Shown piece after piece: positions 48,009-57,078 of a DNA stretch of 64,000 bases; position 1 is the stretch's first letter, and each line of letters begins with the position of its first letter. The notes beneath the pieces are model-generated. The model ran no database searches and was not told the origin of the DNA. It saw only the letters and a program-made list of their open reading frames with translations. The DNA comes from Chitinophagaceae bacterium (GTDB taxonomy: Bacteria > Bacteroidota > Bacteroidia > Chitinophagales > Chitinophagaceae), in the NCBI GenBank assembly GCA_016706055.1, contig JADJKL010000001.1, positions 62,001 to 126,000 on the forward strand. The letters run 5' to 3'. Both the position numbers and the translations under genes were made by a program.

Positions 48009-48404
48009 TTAAGGCATCTCAAGATGCACTTTTGTCATATCGAGATACAAATTCTGTAGTTCATGTACATTTAGAGGAAACGCAAAATGCCTTTTATCTT
48101 CCCTCCACCACATCTCTACATTTGAGAAATCTCCTTTTATCGGTGTGACCAATCGAAATGAGTCCTTCTTATATTTAACTGCACCATCGACATCCTCTTT
48201 TGTAAACCCAAGTTTTACCAACTGATTTTCGTCGAGTGGAACTGCAGTCATATTTTCAGGACTATACCAAAATTCCTGAATGCCATTATTTACGAGTGCC
48301 TGATTCTCTTCAGAACTGGTTGTTACAACTGTACCTTCTCTCATTACCCCTTCGTCATTAACTATTATGATATCGCCTGACTTAAGATTTCCAATTTTTA
48401 GCAT
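48009..48404 (-). CDS. Hypothetical protein, Bacteroidota/phage-like HELQNLY domain
   Basis: 131 residues, soluble, no signal peptide. The N-terminal half (KSGDIIIVNDEGVMREGTVV) reads like a small beta-barrel. The C-terminal half has QLVKLGFTKEDVDGAVKYKK and VHELQNLYLDMTKVHLEMP. The ending resembles the VHQLQNLYFALTG pattern I recall from many small Bacteroidota and phage proteins of unknown role. It lies between accC and infA on the same strand. Function not recognised. Confidence 0.7.
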   Translation of the reverse strand: MLKIGNLKSGDIIIVNDEGVMREGTVVTTSSEENQALVNNGIQEFWYSPENMTAVPLDENQLVKLGFTKEDVDGAVKYKKDSFRLVTPIKGDFSNVEMWWREDKRHFAFPLNVHELQNLYLDMTKVHLEMP

Positions 48405-48510
48405 AGCATTCGTTTTATAAACCGAATATAAAAAATATTCGAAACATCTTCAAAAATGATTCTGTCAAAATAAATGTATGAAAATCTAACCCAAAGAAAC
48501 AGATTGAAAT

Positions 48511-49848
48511 CTATTTAAGACTAAACCCTTCAATGAATTTTGTATTGAAGTCACCACTGCGGAAACGTTCGTCCTGCATCAATTGTAAATGAAAAGGAAT
48601 AGTAGTCTTCACTCCTTCAATGACATATTCGCTTAATGCCCGGTACATTGTTTGTATGGCTTCCTGCCTTGTTTGTGCAACTGTAATAAGTTTAGCTATC
48701 ATTGAATCATAATATGGAGGAATTACATAGCCTGCATATACATGGCTATCTACCCGAACACCATGGCCGCCTGGTTGATTTAATGAAGTTATTTTTCCTG
48801 GAGAAGGACGAAAGTCATTATATGGATCTTCTGCATTAATACGACATTCGATAGCATGATTTCCTGGTATATAGTCAGCACCGGAAATTCTTTCCCCCAT
48901 TGCTATTTTTAATTGCTCTTTTATTAAATCAAAATTGATTACCTCTTCCGTTACACAATGCTCCACCTGAATTCTGGTATTCATTTCCATGAAATAGAAA
49001 TTACGATTCTTATCTACCAAAAATTCTACAGTTCCTACACTTTCGTAATTAATAGCTTGTGCCGCTTTCTTTGCTGCCTCTCCCATATTATAACGAAGCT
49101 CATCTGTCATAAATGGCGAAGGAGATTCTTCTACCAATTTTTGATGACGGCGTTGTATGGAGCAATCTCTTTCACTTAAATGACAAACAGTTCCAAATTG
49201 ATCGCCTGCTATTTGAATTTCTATATGTCTTGGCTCTTCTACAAATTTTTCCATATAAATGCCATCATTCTTAAATGATGCAGCCGCTTCTTGTTTCGCA
49301 GTGTCGTATGCTTTCTCCATTTCACTATCTTCCCACACAATTCTCATCCCTTTACCACCACCGCCAGCAGTTGCTTTTAAGATAACAGGATAACCCATAT
49401 TCTTAGCAAGTCCTTTTGCTTCATCAACGCTTTGCAACAAACCTTCTCCACCGGGAACAACGGGTACACCGGCTTTTATCATGGTTTCTTTAGCCGTTAT
49501 TTTATCACCCATAGAATTAATCATGTCCGGCGTTGGACCGATAAACTTAATTCCATGATCGTTACAAATTTTTGCAAACTTTGAATTCTCTGCAAGAAAT
49601 CCATAACCAGGATGTATGGCATCAGCGTTTGTAATTTCTGCTGCTGCCATTATATGTGCTATGTTCAAATATGAATCGGAGCTTTGTGGTTTACCAATGC
49701 AAACAGCTTCGTCAGCAAATTTTACATGTAAACTATCTCTATCTGCTGTGGAATAAACTGCCACCGTTTTAATACCCATTTCACGACAGGTACGAATTAC
49801 TCTTAATGCAATTTCGCCACGGTTTGCTATCAGAACTTTTTTAAACAT
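48511..49848 (-). CDS. accC: Acetyl-CoA carboxylase, biotin carboxylase subunit
   Basis: 445 residues. ATP-dependent carboxylation of biotin on AccB, first step of fatty acid synthesis. Signatures: KVLIANRGEIALRVIRTCRE, HPGYGFLAENSKFA, the glycine-rich ATP loop KATAGGGGKGMRIV, EKFVEEPRHIEIQI, RDCSIQRRHQKLVEE and MNTRIQVEHCVTEEV. Directly downstream of accB. Confidence 0.97.
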   Translation of the reverse strand: MFKKVLIANRGEIALRVIRTCREMGIKTVAVYSTADRDSLHVKFADEAVCIGKPQSSDSYLNIAHIMAAAEITNADAIHPGYGFLAENSKFAKICNDHGIKFIGPTPDMINSMGDKITAKETMIKAGVPVVPGGEGLLQSVDEAKGLAKNMGYPVILKATAGGGGKGMRIVWEDSEMEKAYDTAKQEAAASFKNDGIYMEKFVEEPRHIEIQIAGDQFGTVCHLSERDCSIQRRHQKLVEESPSPFMTDELRYNMGEAAKKAAQAINYESVGTVEFLVDKNRNFYFMEMNTRIQVEHCVTEEVINFDLIKEQLKIAMGERISGADYIPGNHAIECRINAEDPYNDFRPSPGKITSLNQPGGHGVRVDSHVYAGYVIPPYYDSMIAKLITVAQTRQEAIQTMYRALSEYVIEGVKTTIPFHLQLMQDERFRSGDFNTKFIEGFSLK

Positions 49849-49926
49849 AAATCAATTAAAGTGATGAATGAAATAATGTAAATGCGAATAGTCAGATTGT
49901 ATTATTCAGCAATACACATTTGCATA

Positions 49927-50415
49927 CTATGCAGGCTCCACTAAAAATAATGGCTGATCATACTCAACAGGTGATGAATCTTCTACCAGCACTTTTACAA
50001 TCTTTCCTTTTATTTCACTTTCAATTTCGTTGAAGAGTTTCATTGCTTCGATTATACAAACAACATTTCCTGGTGCAATGTCTGTTCCTACATCTACCAA
50101 ATTTGGTTTGTCGGGAGATGATTTGCGATAGAACGTCCCTATCATCGGGCTTTTAATTGTTATTGTATTGGCAGCAGGTGCTTCGGCAGCTTTTGGTGCT
50201 AGTGTTGCTGCTGCCTGTTGTCCGACATTAGCTGCGGGAGCTACCATTTGTAAAGGTGCCGCCTGCATAGGTGCAGACATTACCTGTGTTATGTTTTCCT
50301 CTTTTTGCTTAACTGTTACTTTAAAATCTTTTTGCTCAATTGTTACTTCGCCAATATTTGATTTGTTGACCATTTTAATCAACTCTTGTATTTGCTTAAA
50401 ATCCATGTTTTTCAA
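49927..50415 (-). CDS. accB: Acetyl-CoA carboxylase biotin carboxyl carrier protein
   Basis: 162 residues. An N-terminal helix (MDFKQIQELIKMVNKSNIGE), an Ala/Pro-rich linker and a C-terminal biotinyl domain. The biotinylated lysine is Lys126 in CIIEAMKLFNEIESE. MKNMDFKQ and MDFKQ are both possible starts. Between efp and accC. Confidence 0.95.
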   Translation of the reverse strand: MKNMDFKQIQELIKMVNKSNIGEVTIEQKDFKVTVKQKEENITQVMSAPMQAAPLQMVAPAANVGQQAAATLAPKAAEAPAANTITIKSPMIGTFYRKSSPDKPNLVDVGTDIAPGNVVCIIEAMKLFNEIESEIKGKIVKVLVEDSSPVEYDQPLFLVEPA

Positions 50416-50540
50416 TTTAATAGACTGTTTTGGTTTTAAAAGTCAGTTTGCTTTTGAAAAGCAAAGCTAAGTTAGGGAAATAGAATTCAGAAAATAGATG
50501 ATTTTTTACCGAAATAAGGCAAAATAGAGTCAAATTCAAA

Positions 50541-50577
50541 CAAAAATGGCCAGAAATCTATGAAATCAGGCCATTTT
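50541..50577 (-). terminator. Terminator after efp
   Basis: On the minus strand AAAATGGCC, a 17-base loop, GGCCATTTTT then GTTTG. It ends the efp message 16 bases after its stop codon. Confidence 0.7.
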
Positions 50578-50592
50578 CGCTCAAATATATCT

Positions 50593-51159
50593 TTACGATT
50601 TTACTCTTTCTACGTATTCGCCGGATTTAGTATTAATGCGAATTAATTCTCCTTCATTTACAAATAAAGGAACACCAATACTTGCACCAGTTTCCAAAGT
50701 TGCTGGCTTTAAAGTACGGGTTGCTGTATCACCTTTCATTCCAGGTTCAGTGTAAGTAACCTGTAAAACTATTTTGTCTGGCAGTTCAGCACCCAATACA
50801 GTATCATTTTCGGTATTGATAAGAATACCTACTTCCTGTCCTTCTTTTAAATATTGAGGAGCATCTATTGTTGTTTCTTGTAATGCAATCTGCTCAAAGG
50901 TTTCTGTATCCATAAAACTGTACCCGGTATCATCTTTATACAAAAACTGGTAGGTTCTTCTTTCTACTCTTACAGGGTGAATTGTATCACCTGAGTTCCA
51001 TGTTTTCTCGATGGATCTGTTATTGTCAACACCTTTCAACTTTGCCCACACTTTTGCAGCGGCTCTTGCTGTTTTATTTTCGCCAAACTCAACAACAGTG
51101 TAAAGACTGCCGTCAAGACTAATAATTAACCCTCTGCTGATGTCTGATGTATTTGCCAT
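50593..51159 (-). CDS. efp: Translation elongation factor P, arginine-tip variant
   Basis: 188 residues from MANTSDISRGLIISLDG. EF-P relieves ribosomes stalled at polyproline. Three beta-barrel domains are present (SFMDTETFEQIAL, ADKIVLQVTYTEPGM-like, TGASIGVPLFVNEGELIRIN). Aligning the tip loop EFGENKTARAAAKVWAKL with the usual EFxxVKPGKGxAFVRTKL puts Arg32 where most bacteria have a modified lysine. An upstream in-frame Met at 51183 overlaps the promoter -7 element, so the Met at 51159 is the start. It precedes accB and accC, a common order. Confidence 0.95.
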   Translation of the reverse strand: MANTSDISRGLIISLDGSLYTVVEFGENKTARAAAKVWAKLKGVDNNRSIEKTWNSGDTIHPVRVERRTYQFLYKDDTGYSFMDTETFEQIALQETTIDAPQYLKEGQEVGILINTENDTVLGAELPDKIVLQVTYTEPGMKGDTATRTLKPATLETGASIGVPLFVNEGELIRINTKSGEYVERVKS

Positions 51160-51180
51160 TAGTATAAAAATTTGAGGCGG

Positions 51181-51210
51181 CAAAGATAGGGTTCAGAAGA
51201 GTTATAGCAA
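51181..51210 (-). promoter_or_regulatory. Promoter of efp
   Basis: On the minus strand TTG (51210-51208), a 19-base spacer and TATCTTTG (51188-51181): a full match to the Bacteroidetes promoter TTG-N19-TAnnTTTG, 22 bases before the efp ATG at 51159. Confidence 0.75.
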
Positions 51211-51309
51211 TAGGAAAGAATGTTCAATTTAAGCAGCAAAAACAACCTGTTCATAATTAGATGCGTCAGCAAAAGGTTAAAATCAATTTATTATACTTTC
51301 TTTGATGAT

Positions 51310-51810
51310 ATGAAGCGACTTATCTTTTTATTCAGTTTTATTGCAATTACTATTTTTTCTTTTGCTCAAGGCGATTCCACACTCTCTCCTTCTGCAAGAT
51401 TTGGTTTATTTCCACAAGCAAAATTTCTATTGCCAGACAGTGTTACCTTTTTTACAAAAGCTGATCTGAAGAAAAACAAACCAGCAATGATGATAGTTTT
51501 TAACCCAGACTGTGAACATTGCCAGCATGAAACTGAAGAGATAATTAAGAACATCGACAAATTCAAAGGCATACAGATTGTAATGTCATCAATGGTTACC
51601 ATTACAGAAATAAAAGCATTCATCGAAAAGTATCAGCTTTCAAAATATGACAACATCACCGTAGGAAAAGATGTAAGCTATTTCCTACCTGCTTACTACC
51701 AGTTTAACAATCTACCCTTTCTTGCCTTCTACGATAAGAAGCACAAACTTATCTCCGAATTCAGCGGCTCACTGCCAATAGAAAAAGTATTGAAAGTGTT
51801 TGAAAAATAA
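51310..51810 (+). CDS. Thioredoxin-like periplasmic protein
   Basis: 166 residues from MKRLIFLFSFIAITIFSFAQ, a signal peptide; a longer frame from 51220 has no signal. A thioredoxin fold follows with the redox pair Cys68-Glu-His-Cys71 (FNPDCEHCQHETEEI) and NNLPFLAFYDKKHKLI with the cis-Pro of the fold. It is probably a disulfide reductase or oxidase in the periplasm; the partner is unknown. It ends 83 bases before mdh, same strand. Confidence 0.85.
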   Translation: MKRLIFLFSFIAITIFSFAQGDSTLSPSARFGLFPQAKFLLPDSVTFFTKADLKKNKPAMMIVFNPDCEHCQHETEEIIKNIDKFKGIQIVMSSMVTITEIKAFIEKYQLSKYDNITVGKDVSYFLPAYYQFNNLPFLAFYDKKHKLISEFSGSLPIEKVLKVFEK

Positions 51811-51846
51811 ACAACTTCACCAATCCCAAAAAATATCTGTTTCCGT

Positions 51847-51854
51847 TACCTTTG
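51847..51854 (+). promoter_or_regulatory. -7 element of mdh
   Basis: TACCTTTG matches TAnnTTTG, 38 bases before the mdh ATG at 51893. No clear TTG is found 19 bases upstream. Confidence 0.5.
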
Positions 51855-51892
51855 CGCCAGACAAACTTATTCCCTTACATAAATTTCTTTTC

Positions 51893-52822
51893 ATGAAAAT
51901 TACTGTTGTAGGTGCCGGTGCTGTTGGAGCAACCTGTGCTGATAATATTGCCCGTAAAGAACTGGCATCCGAACTTGTTTTATTAGACATTAAAGAAGGT
52001 CTTGCCGAAGGTAAAGCACAGGATATGATGCAGACTGCAACATTACTTGGCTTTGATACAAAGATTACCGGCTCTACAAACGATTATGCAAAAACTGCTG
52101 GTAGCAGTGTAGTGGTTATCACTTCAGGTATTCCCCGTAAACCGGGCATGACGAGAGAAGAACTCATCGGTACTAATGCAGGCATTGTAAAAACAGTAAG
52201 CGAAAATATTTTAAAACATTCGCCAGATGCCATCATCATCGTTATCAGCAACCCGATGGACACCATGACCTATCTTGCCTTACAAGCAACAGGTCTTCCA
52301 AAAAACAGAATTATCGGAATGGGCGGCACATTAGATAGCAGCCGTTTCAAATATCAATTGAGTCAGCACTTAGAGTGTTCTCCTTCTGATTTGAATGCAG
52401 TAGTAATTGGCGGACATGGTGATACTACCATGATTCCATTAATTCGCCATGCCACCTGGAACAGTGCACCCGTTACTGATTTCATTTCTGCCGAAAAGCA
52501 AGATGCTATTGTAAAAGCAACAATGGTTGGCGGTGCTACATTAACAGCACTCATCGGCACATCAGCATGGTATGCACCCGGTGCTGCCGGCGCAGCGTTG
52601 GTAGAAGCTATTGTAAGAGATGAGAAAAAACTATTTACTTGTTGCGTAGCATTAGATGGTGAGTACGGACAAAAAGATATTTGTCTTGGCGTACCCGTTA
52701 CCATTGGCAAAGATGGTTGGGAAAAAATTCTCGACTTCAAACTTAATGATACTGAACAAGCAGCCTTCAACAAAAGTGCAGATGCAGTAAGAGCAATGAA
52801 CGATGTACTGAAGACATTATAA
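51893..52822 (+). CDS. mdh: Malate dehydrogenase
   Basis: 309 residues from MKITVVGAGAVGATCADNIA. Oxidises malate to oxaloacetate with NAD. Rossmann GAGAVGATCAD, Asp in LLDIKEG (NAD preference), substrate loop ITSGIPRKPGMTREELIGTN, NPMDTMTYLA and the catalytic His in GGHGDTTMIPL. The frame also opens at 51800, but that part includes the -7 element and overlaps the previous gene, so the later Met is chosen. LDH-like MDH type. Confidence 0.95.
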   Translation: MKITVVGAGAVGATCADNIARKELASELVLLDIKEGLAEGKAQDMMQTATLLGFDTKITGSTNDYAKTAGSSVVVITSGIPRKPGMTREELIGTNAGIVKTVSENILKHSPDAIIIVISNPMDTMTYLALQATGLPKNRIIGMGGTLDSSRFKYQLSQHLECSPSDLNAVVIGGHGDTTMIPLIRHATWNSAPVTDFISAEKQDAIVKATMVGGATLTALIGTSAWYAPGAAGAALVEAIVRDEKKLFTCCVALDGEYGQKDICLGVPVTIGKDGWEKILDFKLNDTEQAAFNKSADAVRAMNDVLKTL

Positions 52823-52837
52823 TTTCGCTTTATTATT

Positions 52838-52868
52838 AAAAAGGCGGTTTCATTGAAACCGCCTTTTT
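52838..52868. terminator. Bidirectional terminator between mdh and the OmpA-family gene
   Basis: AAAAAGGCGGTTTC, ATT, GAAACCGCCTTTTT: a perfect 14-base stem with A- and T-runs on both sides, placed between convergent genes and able to end both. Confidence 0.92.
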
Positions 52869-52875
52869 AATAAAA

Positions 52876-54021
52876 TTACATTTTTATAAATTCAACTCTT
52901 CGGTTATTCGCTTTTCCTTTTGGTGTGCTGTTATCTTCTGCCGGTTCTGTTTCACCTTTCCCTTCAAAAGACAATTGGTTATCATCAATTCCAAAATCAG
53001 CAGTCAAGCTATTTTTGACAGACATGGCCCGTCTCTTAGATAAATCAAGGTTAAAGTCGTTATCACCATCTGAATCGGTATGTCCGATTATATTTAATTT
53101 TAATGCAGGATCATTTTTCAGCAACGCTGCAATATTTGCTAACACTGCATATGATTCTCTTTTGATGACTGAAGAATTGGTATTAAAATAAATTCCTGTA
53201 GTGGAAAATTTACCATTTTGTAATAATGATGTACGGTCATCTTCTGTCGCTTCAGCAATCCGAAAATTGGTAATGGCTGCAAATTGTCCTTTTTCCGGAT
53301 TTACATCCAGCGCCTCAATAATAAAATAGCGACCTAGTTTGCCTTGTAAAATTGTAGGAGCATCGACATATTTTTCCTCATTCAGCCAGATACGTAATCG
53401 TTTTTTATTTACAGCTATTGAAAAATGAACTTTTGTGTTAATTGCATCGGGAAGATGACGGTCAATCCGGTTCGCTATTTTTATGGAAGCTTCACTGCCA
53501 AAATTTTCAACATTGGCTACACTTAAGTAAGAAGTTAATAAAATTTGAAGATCTGCAACACTACCAGCCCTTCCCATAGAATAAGCCTTCTTTGGAAGAA
53601 AGGCAAAGAACACTTTACTGATTGGCTTTCCCTTACCATATCCGTTAGTCAACATATCAAATTCAATGGTATAATTTTCAGGTAATTCTTTATCCATAAC
53701 GGGGAGATAACCAGACCGACGTTGTAAAGACAACCATTTTTCAGTGGTTCCAACAGGTTGTACTACTTCCCCACTGCCACCAGTTTCCCAGTTAACCGGA
53801 AAATCACCTAAAGCACCAGTAGCGAAATCATCATAAAACAAAAGTTTATTTCCAGGTATAAATGTAAAGTTGGAGTACACACCAAACTCTGTTCCTGTGG
53901 TGTCAATCTTTCCCGCATTTTCGTTTATTGTAATTGCAGTATTCTTAAAACTATTTCCAGTTTGAGCAAATGCCAAAATTGAAATAAATGATAATATAAA
54001 TACGAATTTTAATTTTCTCAT
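52876..54021 (-). CDS. OmpA-family outer-membrane protein
   Basis: 381 residues with a signal peptide (MRKLKFVFILSFISILAFAQ). The middle (about 60-240) looks like a carbohydrate- or lectin-like beta sandwich: FYDDFATGALGDFPVNWETG and TIEFDMLTNGYGKGK. The C-terminal ~110 residues form the OmpA peptidoglycan-binding domain (IYFNTNSSVIKRESYAVLAN, NIIGHTDSDGDNDFNLDLSK, RRAMSVKNSL). It probably ties the outer membrane to peptidoglycan. Alone on the minus strand. Confidence 0.9.
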   Translation of the reverse strand: MRKLKFVFILSFISILAFAQTGNSFKNTAITINENAGKIDTTGTEFGVYSNFTFIPGNKLLFYDDFATGALGDFPVNWETGGSGEVVQPVGTTEKWLSLQRRSGYLPVMDKELPENYTIEFDMLTNGYGKGKPISKVFFAFLPKKAYSMGRAGSVADLQILLTSYLSVANVENFGSEASIKIANRIDRHLPDAINTKVHFSIAVNKKRLRIWLNEEKYVDAPTILQGKLGRYFIIEALDVNPEKGQFAAITNFRIAEATEDDRTSLLQNGKFSTTGIYFNTNSSVIKRESYAVLANIAALLKNDPALKLNIIGHTDSDGDNDFNLDLSKRRAMSVKNSLTADFGIDDNQLSFEGKGETEPAEDNSTPKGKANNRRVEFIKM

Positions 54022-54632
54022 TTTTTAGAAGTTTTATGGTATATCAAATATTAGATTCAAAAGATATTAAAGCTGTTATACTGTACTGGAAAGAAAAAAG
54101 AGAAAACACATAGTCTTAATGAAGATTTGATAAAAAAAAACTTAATGATTCTGAAAGGCTCAAAGATAGCAATACTAACGATGCCGGACAATCTCTTTTA
54201 TTATGAATGATATGCCTAAACAATATAATATGTTAGGATAAATCAGGTGAAAATTTTCCTTGTTAAGTTATTCTAGTCACCTCTTTAGCCTTATTAAAAT
54301 AAAGTTTTCGATATTCATTCCGTAAATGAATAGTCGAATATGTAAAGCGATATGATATTTAGCTACAACTAACCTTTGAGTGAACCTTTTATCAAAAGTT
54401 CCATCCAAGCAGCTGTTCTAAAAGCACCGGACTCTGGCCAGTGTTTTCTTCGGACAGGCAAACACATTAAAACCAACCCTTACCAATCTACACGACAAAC
54501 TAATTCAAATAGAAGTGTACTGCGCCCCTACAAAACGTCAATCATCCGTCCTCCTTTCCTCTAAGACTATTTGACTGGATATTTTCTGAATTTCAAATCT
54601 TTATCGTAATATTGCAATATTAAACTACAAGC
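54022..54632. other. Gene-free spacer (611 bases) upstream of arsR
   Basis: No credible gene on either strand. A 62-codon frame at 54376-54564 has no protein features I recognise. Apart from the palindrome just before arsR the region is plain AT-rich sequence. Confidence 0.5.
54607..54622. promoter_or_regulatory. Operator palindrome of arsR
   Basis: TAATATTGCAATATTA, a perfect 16-base palindrome, 10 bases before the arsR ATG. Its position and symmetry fit an ArsR/SmtB binding site for autoregulation by the gene just downstream; the binding is inference. Confidence 0.6.
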
Positions 54633-54965
54633 ATGGGCGCAACCAAGACAGAACATTTCACCGATAAACAAAACGCCATAGCTACTTTGGCCAAGGCTTT
54701 AGGACATCCAGCAAGAATTGCTATTATTGAATATTTGCTAAAAGTGGATACTTGCATTTGCGGCGATATTGTAAACGAATTGCCGTTGGCACAGCCTACG
54801 GTTTCCCAGCATCTGAAAGAATTAAAAAATGCAGGGCTTATCAAAGGCGAAATTGAAGGCAACTCTATTTGCTATTGTATTGATGAGAAAGCATTTCAAA
54901 AGCTACAAGCCTATTTCACTAACATTTCAACTAAAGCAGAAAACAAAAAATCGAATTGCTGTTAA
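54633..54965 (+). CDS. arsR: ArsR-family transcriptional repressor
   Basis: 110 residues, winged helix. DNA-binding region LPLAQPTVSQHLKELKNAGL and a metalloid-type cysteine site CICGDIVNE in the alpha-3 helix position, plus a C-terminal SNCC. Arsenite binding would release it from DNA and turn on the operon. First gene of arsR-phosphoesterase-acr3, with a palindrome just upstream. Confidence 0.92.
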   Translation: MGATKTEHFTDKQNAIATLAKALGHPARIAIIEYLLKVDTCICGDIVNELPLAQPTVSQHLKELKNAGLIKGEIEGNSICYCIDEKAFQKLQAYFTNISTKAENKKSNCC

Positions 54966-54986
54966 TCACAAAACCTATCTATAAAA

Positions 54987-55759
54987 ATGACCATTGCATT
55001 ATTCAGCGACATCCATGCAAACCTGCCTGCATTGGAAGCATTTTTTAAAGACGTAGACAAGAGAAATCCTGATACTATTTATTGTTTAGGCGATTTAGTT
55101 GGCTACAATATCTGGCCCAACGAAGTTGTAAATGAAATTAAAAACGTAAGATACCAACCATTGCAGGCAATTATGATTTTGGCATTGGCCGAATGAGCAA
55201 CGAATGTGGTTGTGCTTACAAAACTGATCCTGAAAAACAAAATGGCAACATCTCTATTTCGTTTACCAATTCAATAATGAAAGATGAAGAAAGAAAATAT
55301 CTGCGTACACTTCCGGCACATATTAAAGTAGAATTCCAATTGAACGAAGACAAATTGAATTTGCTTTTAGTCCATGGTAGCCCAAGGAAAATAAACGAAT
55401 ATCTTTTTGAAGACAGAGAAGAAAAAAGCATGCTTCGCATTATGGAGAATGCCGATGCAGACATTATGTGTTTCGGTCATACACACAAACCTTATCACCG
55501 CATTTTAAATTCCGGTAAAGAAGGACAAAATCATTTTCGCCATGCTATAAACATCGGCTCAGTTGGAAAACCTAAAGATGGCAATCCGCAAGGTAGTTAT
55601 GTAATGCTTACAATAAACGATAATAGTTCTGTATTAAATAAAGACAGTATCAACGTAGAATTTATCCGTTTCGATTATGATATTGAAACAGCAGCCAAAG
55701 CTGTTGAAGAAAGTCCGCTACCAAATGATTATGCAGAAAGTTTACGAAAAGGAATCTAA
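54987..55759 (+). CDS. Metallophosphoesterase in the ars operon, frameshifted
   Basis: About 257 residues after repair. Calcineurin-like fold: LFSDIHANLPALEAF (D-x-H), YCLGDLVGYN (G-D-x-x-G), GNYDF after repair (GNHD position), LLVHGSPR and CFGHTHKPYHR. A CCC reduced to CC at 55154-55155 shifts the frame: NVRYPTIAGNYDFGIGRMSN reads NVRYQPLQAIM then stops. The YfcE-like phosphodiesterase group is the nearest match; the substrate is unknown. It lies between arsR and acr3, so it may act in arsenic response, but no role is established from sequence. Confidence 0.85.
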
Positions 55760-55787
55760 TTACACCTAACATTAACTAATAGAAATA

Positions 55788-56867
55788 ATGAGTGTTACAA
55801 ATTGTAATCCTGTACAAAGAAAGAAACTAAGCTTTCTTGACCGCTTTTTAACCTTGTGGATTTTTATTGCGATGCTTGCAGGTGTTGGCATTGGATACTT
55901 TTTTCCAAATTCCTCAACGCTCATCAATTCATTCTCCAGCGGCACAACAAATATTCCAATAGCCATTGGTTTAATACTAATGATGTACCCACCATTAGCA
56001 AAGGTTCGCTACGAAAAAATGAGAGAAGTATTTAAGAATACCAAAATACTAAGCGTTTCATTGCTGCTTAATTGGATTATCGGTCCAACATTAATGTTCT
56101 TTTTGGCAATTATCTTTTTCCCAAATCAGCCTGAATACATGATGGGATTAATTCTAATCGGCATTGCCCGTTGTATTGCAATGGTTATTGTTTGGAACGA
56201 ATTAGCCGAAGGAAACAGAGAATATGCCGCAGGCTTGGTGGCACTTAATAGTATTTTTCAAATACTCTTTTATAGTGTGTATGCATGGTTATTTATTACT
56301 ATTTTACCCCCTTACTTTGGCGTTAAAAGCATAGAAGTAAACATAACTATCGGGCAAATTGCAGAAAGTGTATTAATCTATTTAGGCATTCCATTTTTGG
56401 CAGGTATTATTAGCCGTTTTCTTCTTATAAAATGGAAAGGATTGGATTGGTTTAACACAAAATATATTCCAGCTATATCACCCATAACATTAATAGCATT
56501 ACTTTTTACAATTGTTCTAATGTTTAGTTTAAAAGGAGAATTAATTGTTCAAATACCTTTTGATGTTTTAAAGATTGCACTTCCATTAGTTATTTATTTT
56601 ATCATCATGTTTTTAGTTAGCTTCTTTATCGGCAAAAACATGGGTGCTGATTATTCTAAAAACACAGCCATTGCATTTACTGCAACAGGTAATAATTTTG
56701 AATTAGCCATTGCAGTAGCAATCGGCATCTTTGGCATCAATAGCGGACAAGCTTTTGTGGGTGTTATCGGTCCGCTAGTTGAAGTGCCAGCATTAATTTT
56801 ATTGGTTAATCTAGCTTTATGGTTGAAGAGAAAGTGGTATGCAGACAAAGTAACTCAACCTCTCTAA
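55788..56867 (+). CDS. acr3: Arsenite efflux transporter ACR3
   Basis: 359 residues with about ten membrane segments. Exports arsenite by proton exchange across the inner membrane. The conserved cysteine is Cys129 in GIARCIAMVIVWNELAEGN, a family signature, and the second half-repeat contains NTAIAFTATGNNFELAIAVA. No arsC arsenate reductase is in the window, so arsenate would have to be reduced elsewhere. Last gene of the operon. Confidence 0.93.
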   Translation: MSVTNCNPVQRKKLSFLDRFLTLWIFIAMLAGVGIGYFFPNSSTLINSFSSGTTNIPIAIGLILMMYPPLAKVRYEKMREVFKNTKILSVSLLLNWIIGPTLMFFLAIIFFPNQPEYMMGLILIGIARCIAMVIVWNELAEGNREYAAGLVALNSIFQILFYSVYAWLFITILPPYFGVKSIEVNITIGQIAESVLIYLGIPFLAGIISRFLLIKWKGLDWFNTKYIPAISPITLIALLFTIVLMFSLKGELIVQIPFDVLKIALPLVIYFIIMFLVSFFIGKNMGADYSKNTAIAFTATGNNFELAIAVAIGIFGINSGQAFVGVIGPLVEVPALILLVNLALWLKRKWYADKVTQPL

Positions 56868-57078
56868 CTCCTACCTAAGTCGAGTCTGGCAAAGCGGACT
56901 CGGCTTGCTTTATAAGTTAAATGGTACTTCTTTATCCCTCTTACCAAAAATCAAGAACTAACACTCTCCGCTTCTATCTGTGCTAATCCCAGCAATTGGT
57001 GTAAATCCCCGCCTGAGTTAATCGATCAGACAGGTTTGGGTAATCTCTCCCCAAAAAATCCGAAATTAGCAGTCCCTT

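Noticed and set aside
51160..51183. Longer start for efp at 51183
   Set aside because: The upstream Met lies within the TATCTTTG promoter element, and family length and the MANTSD start favour 51159.
54376..54564. 62-codon plus-strand ORF before arsR
   Set aside because: Composition and residue order are not protein-like, and no homologous motif is seen. The spacer has no other coding sign.
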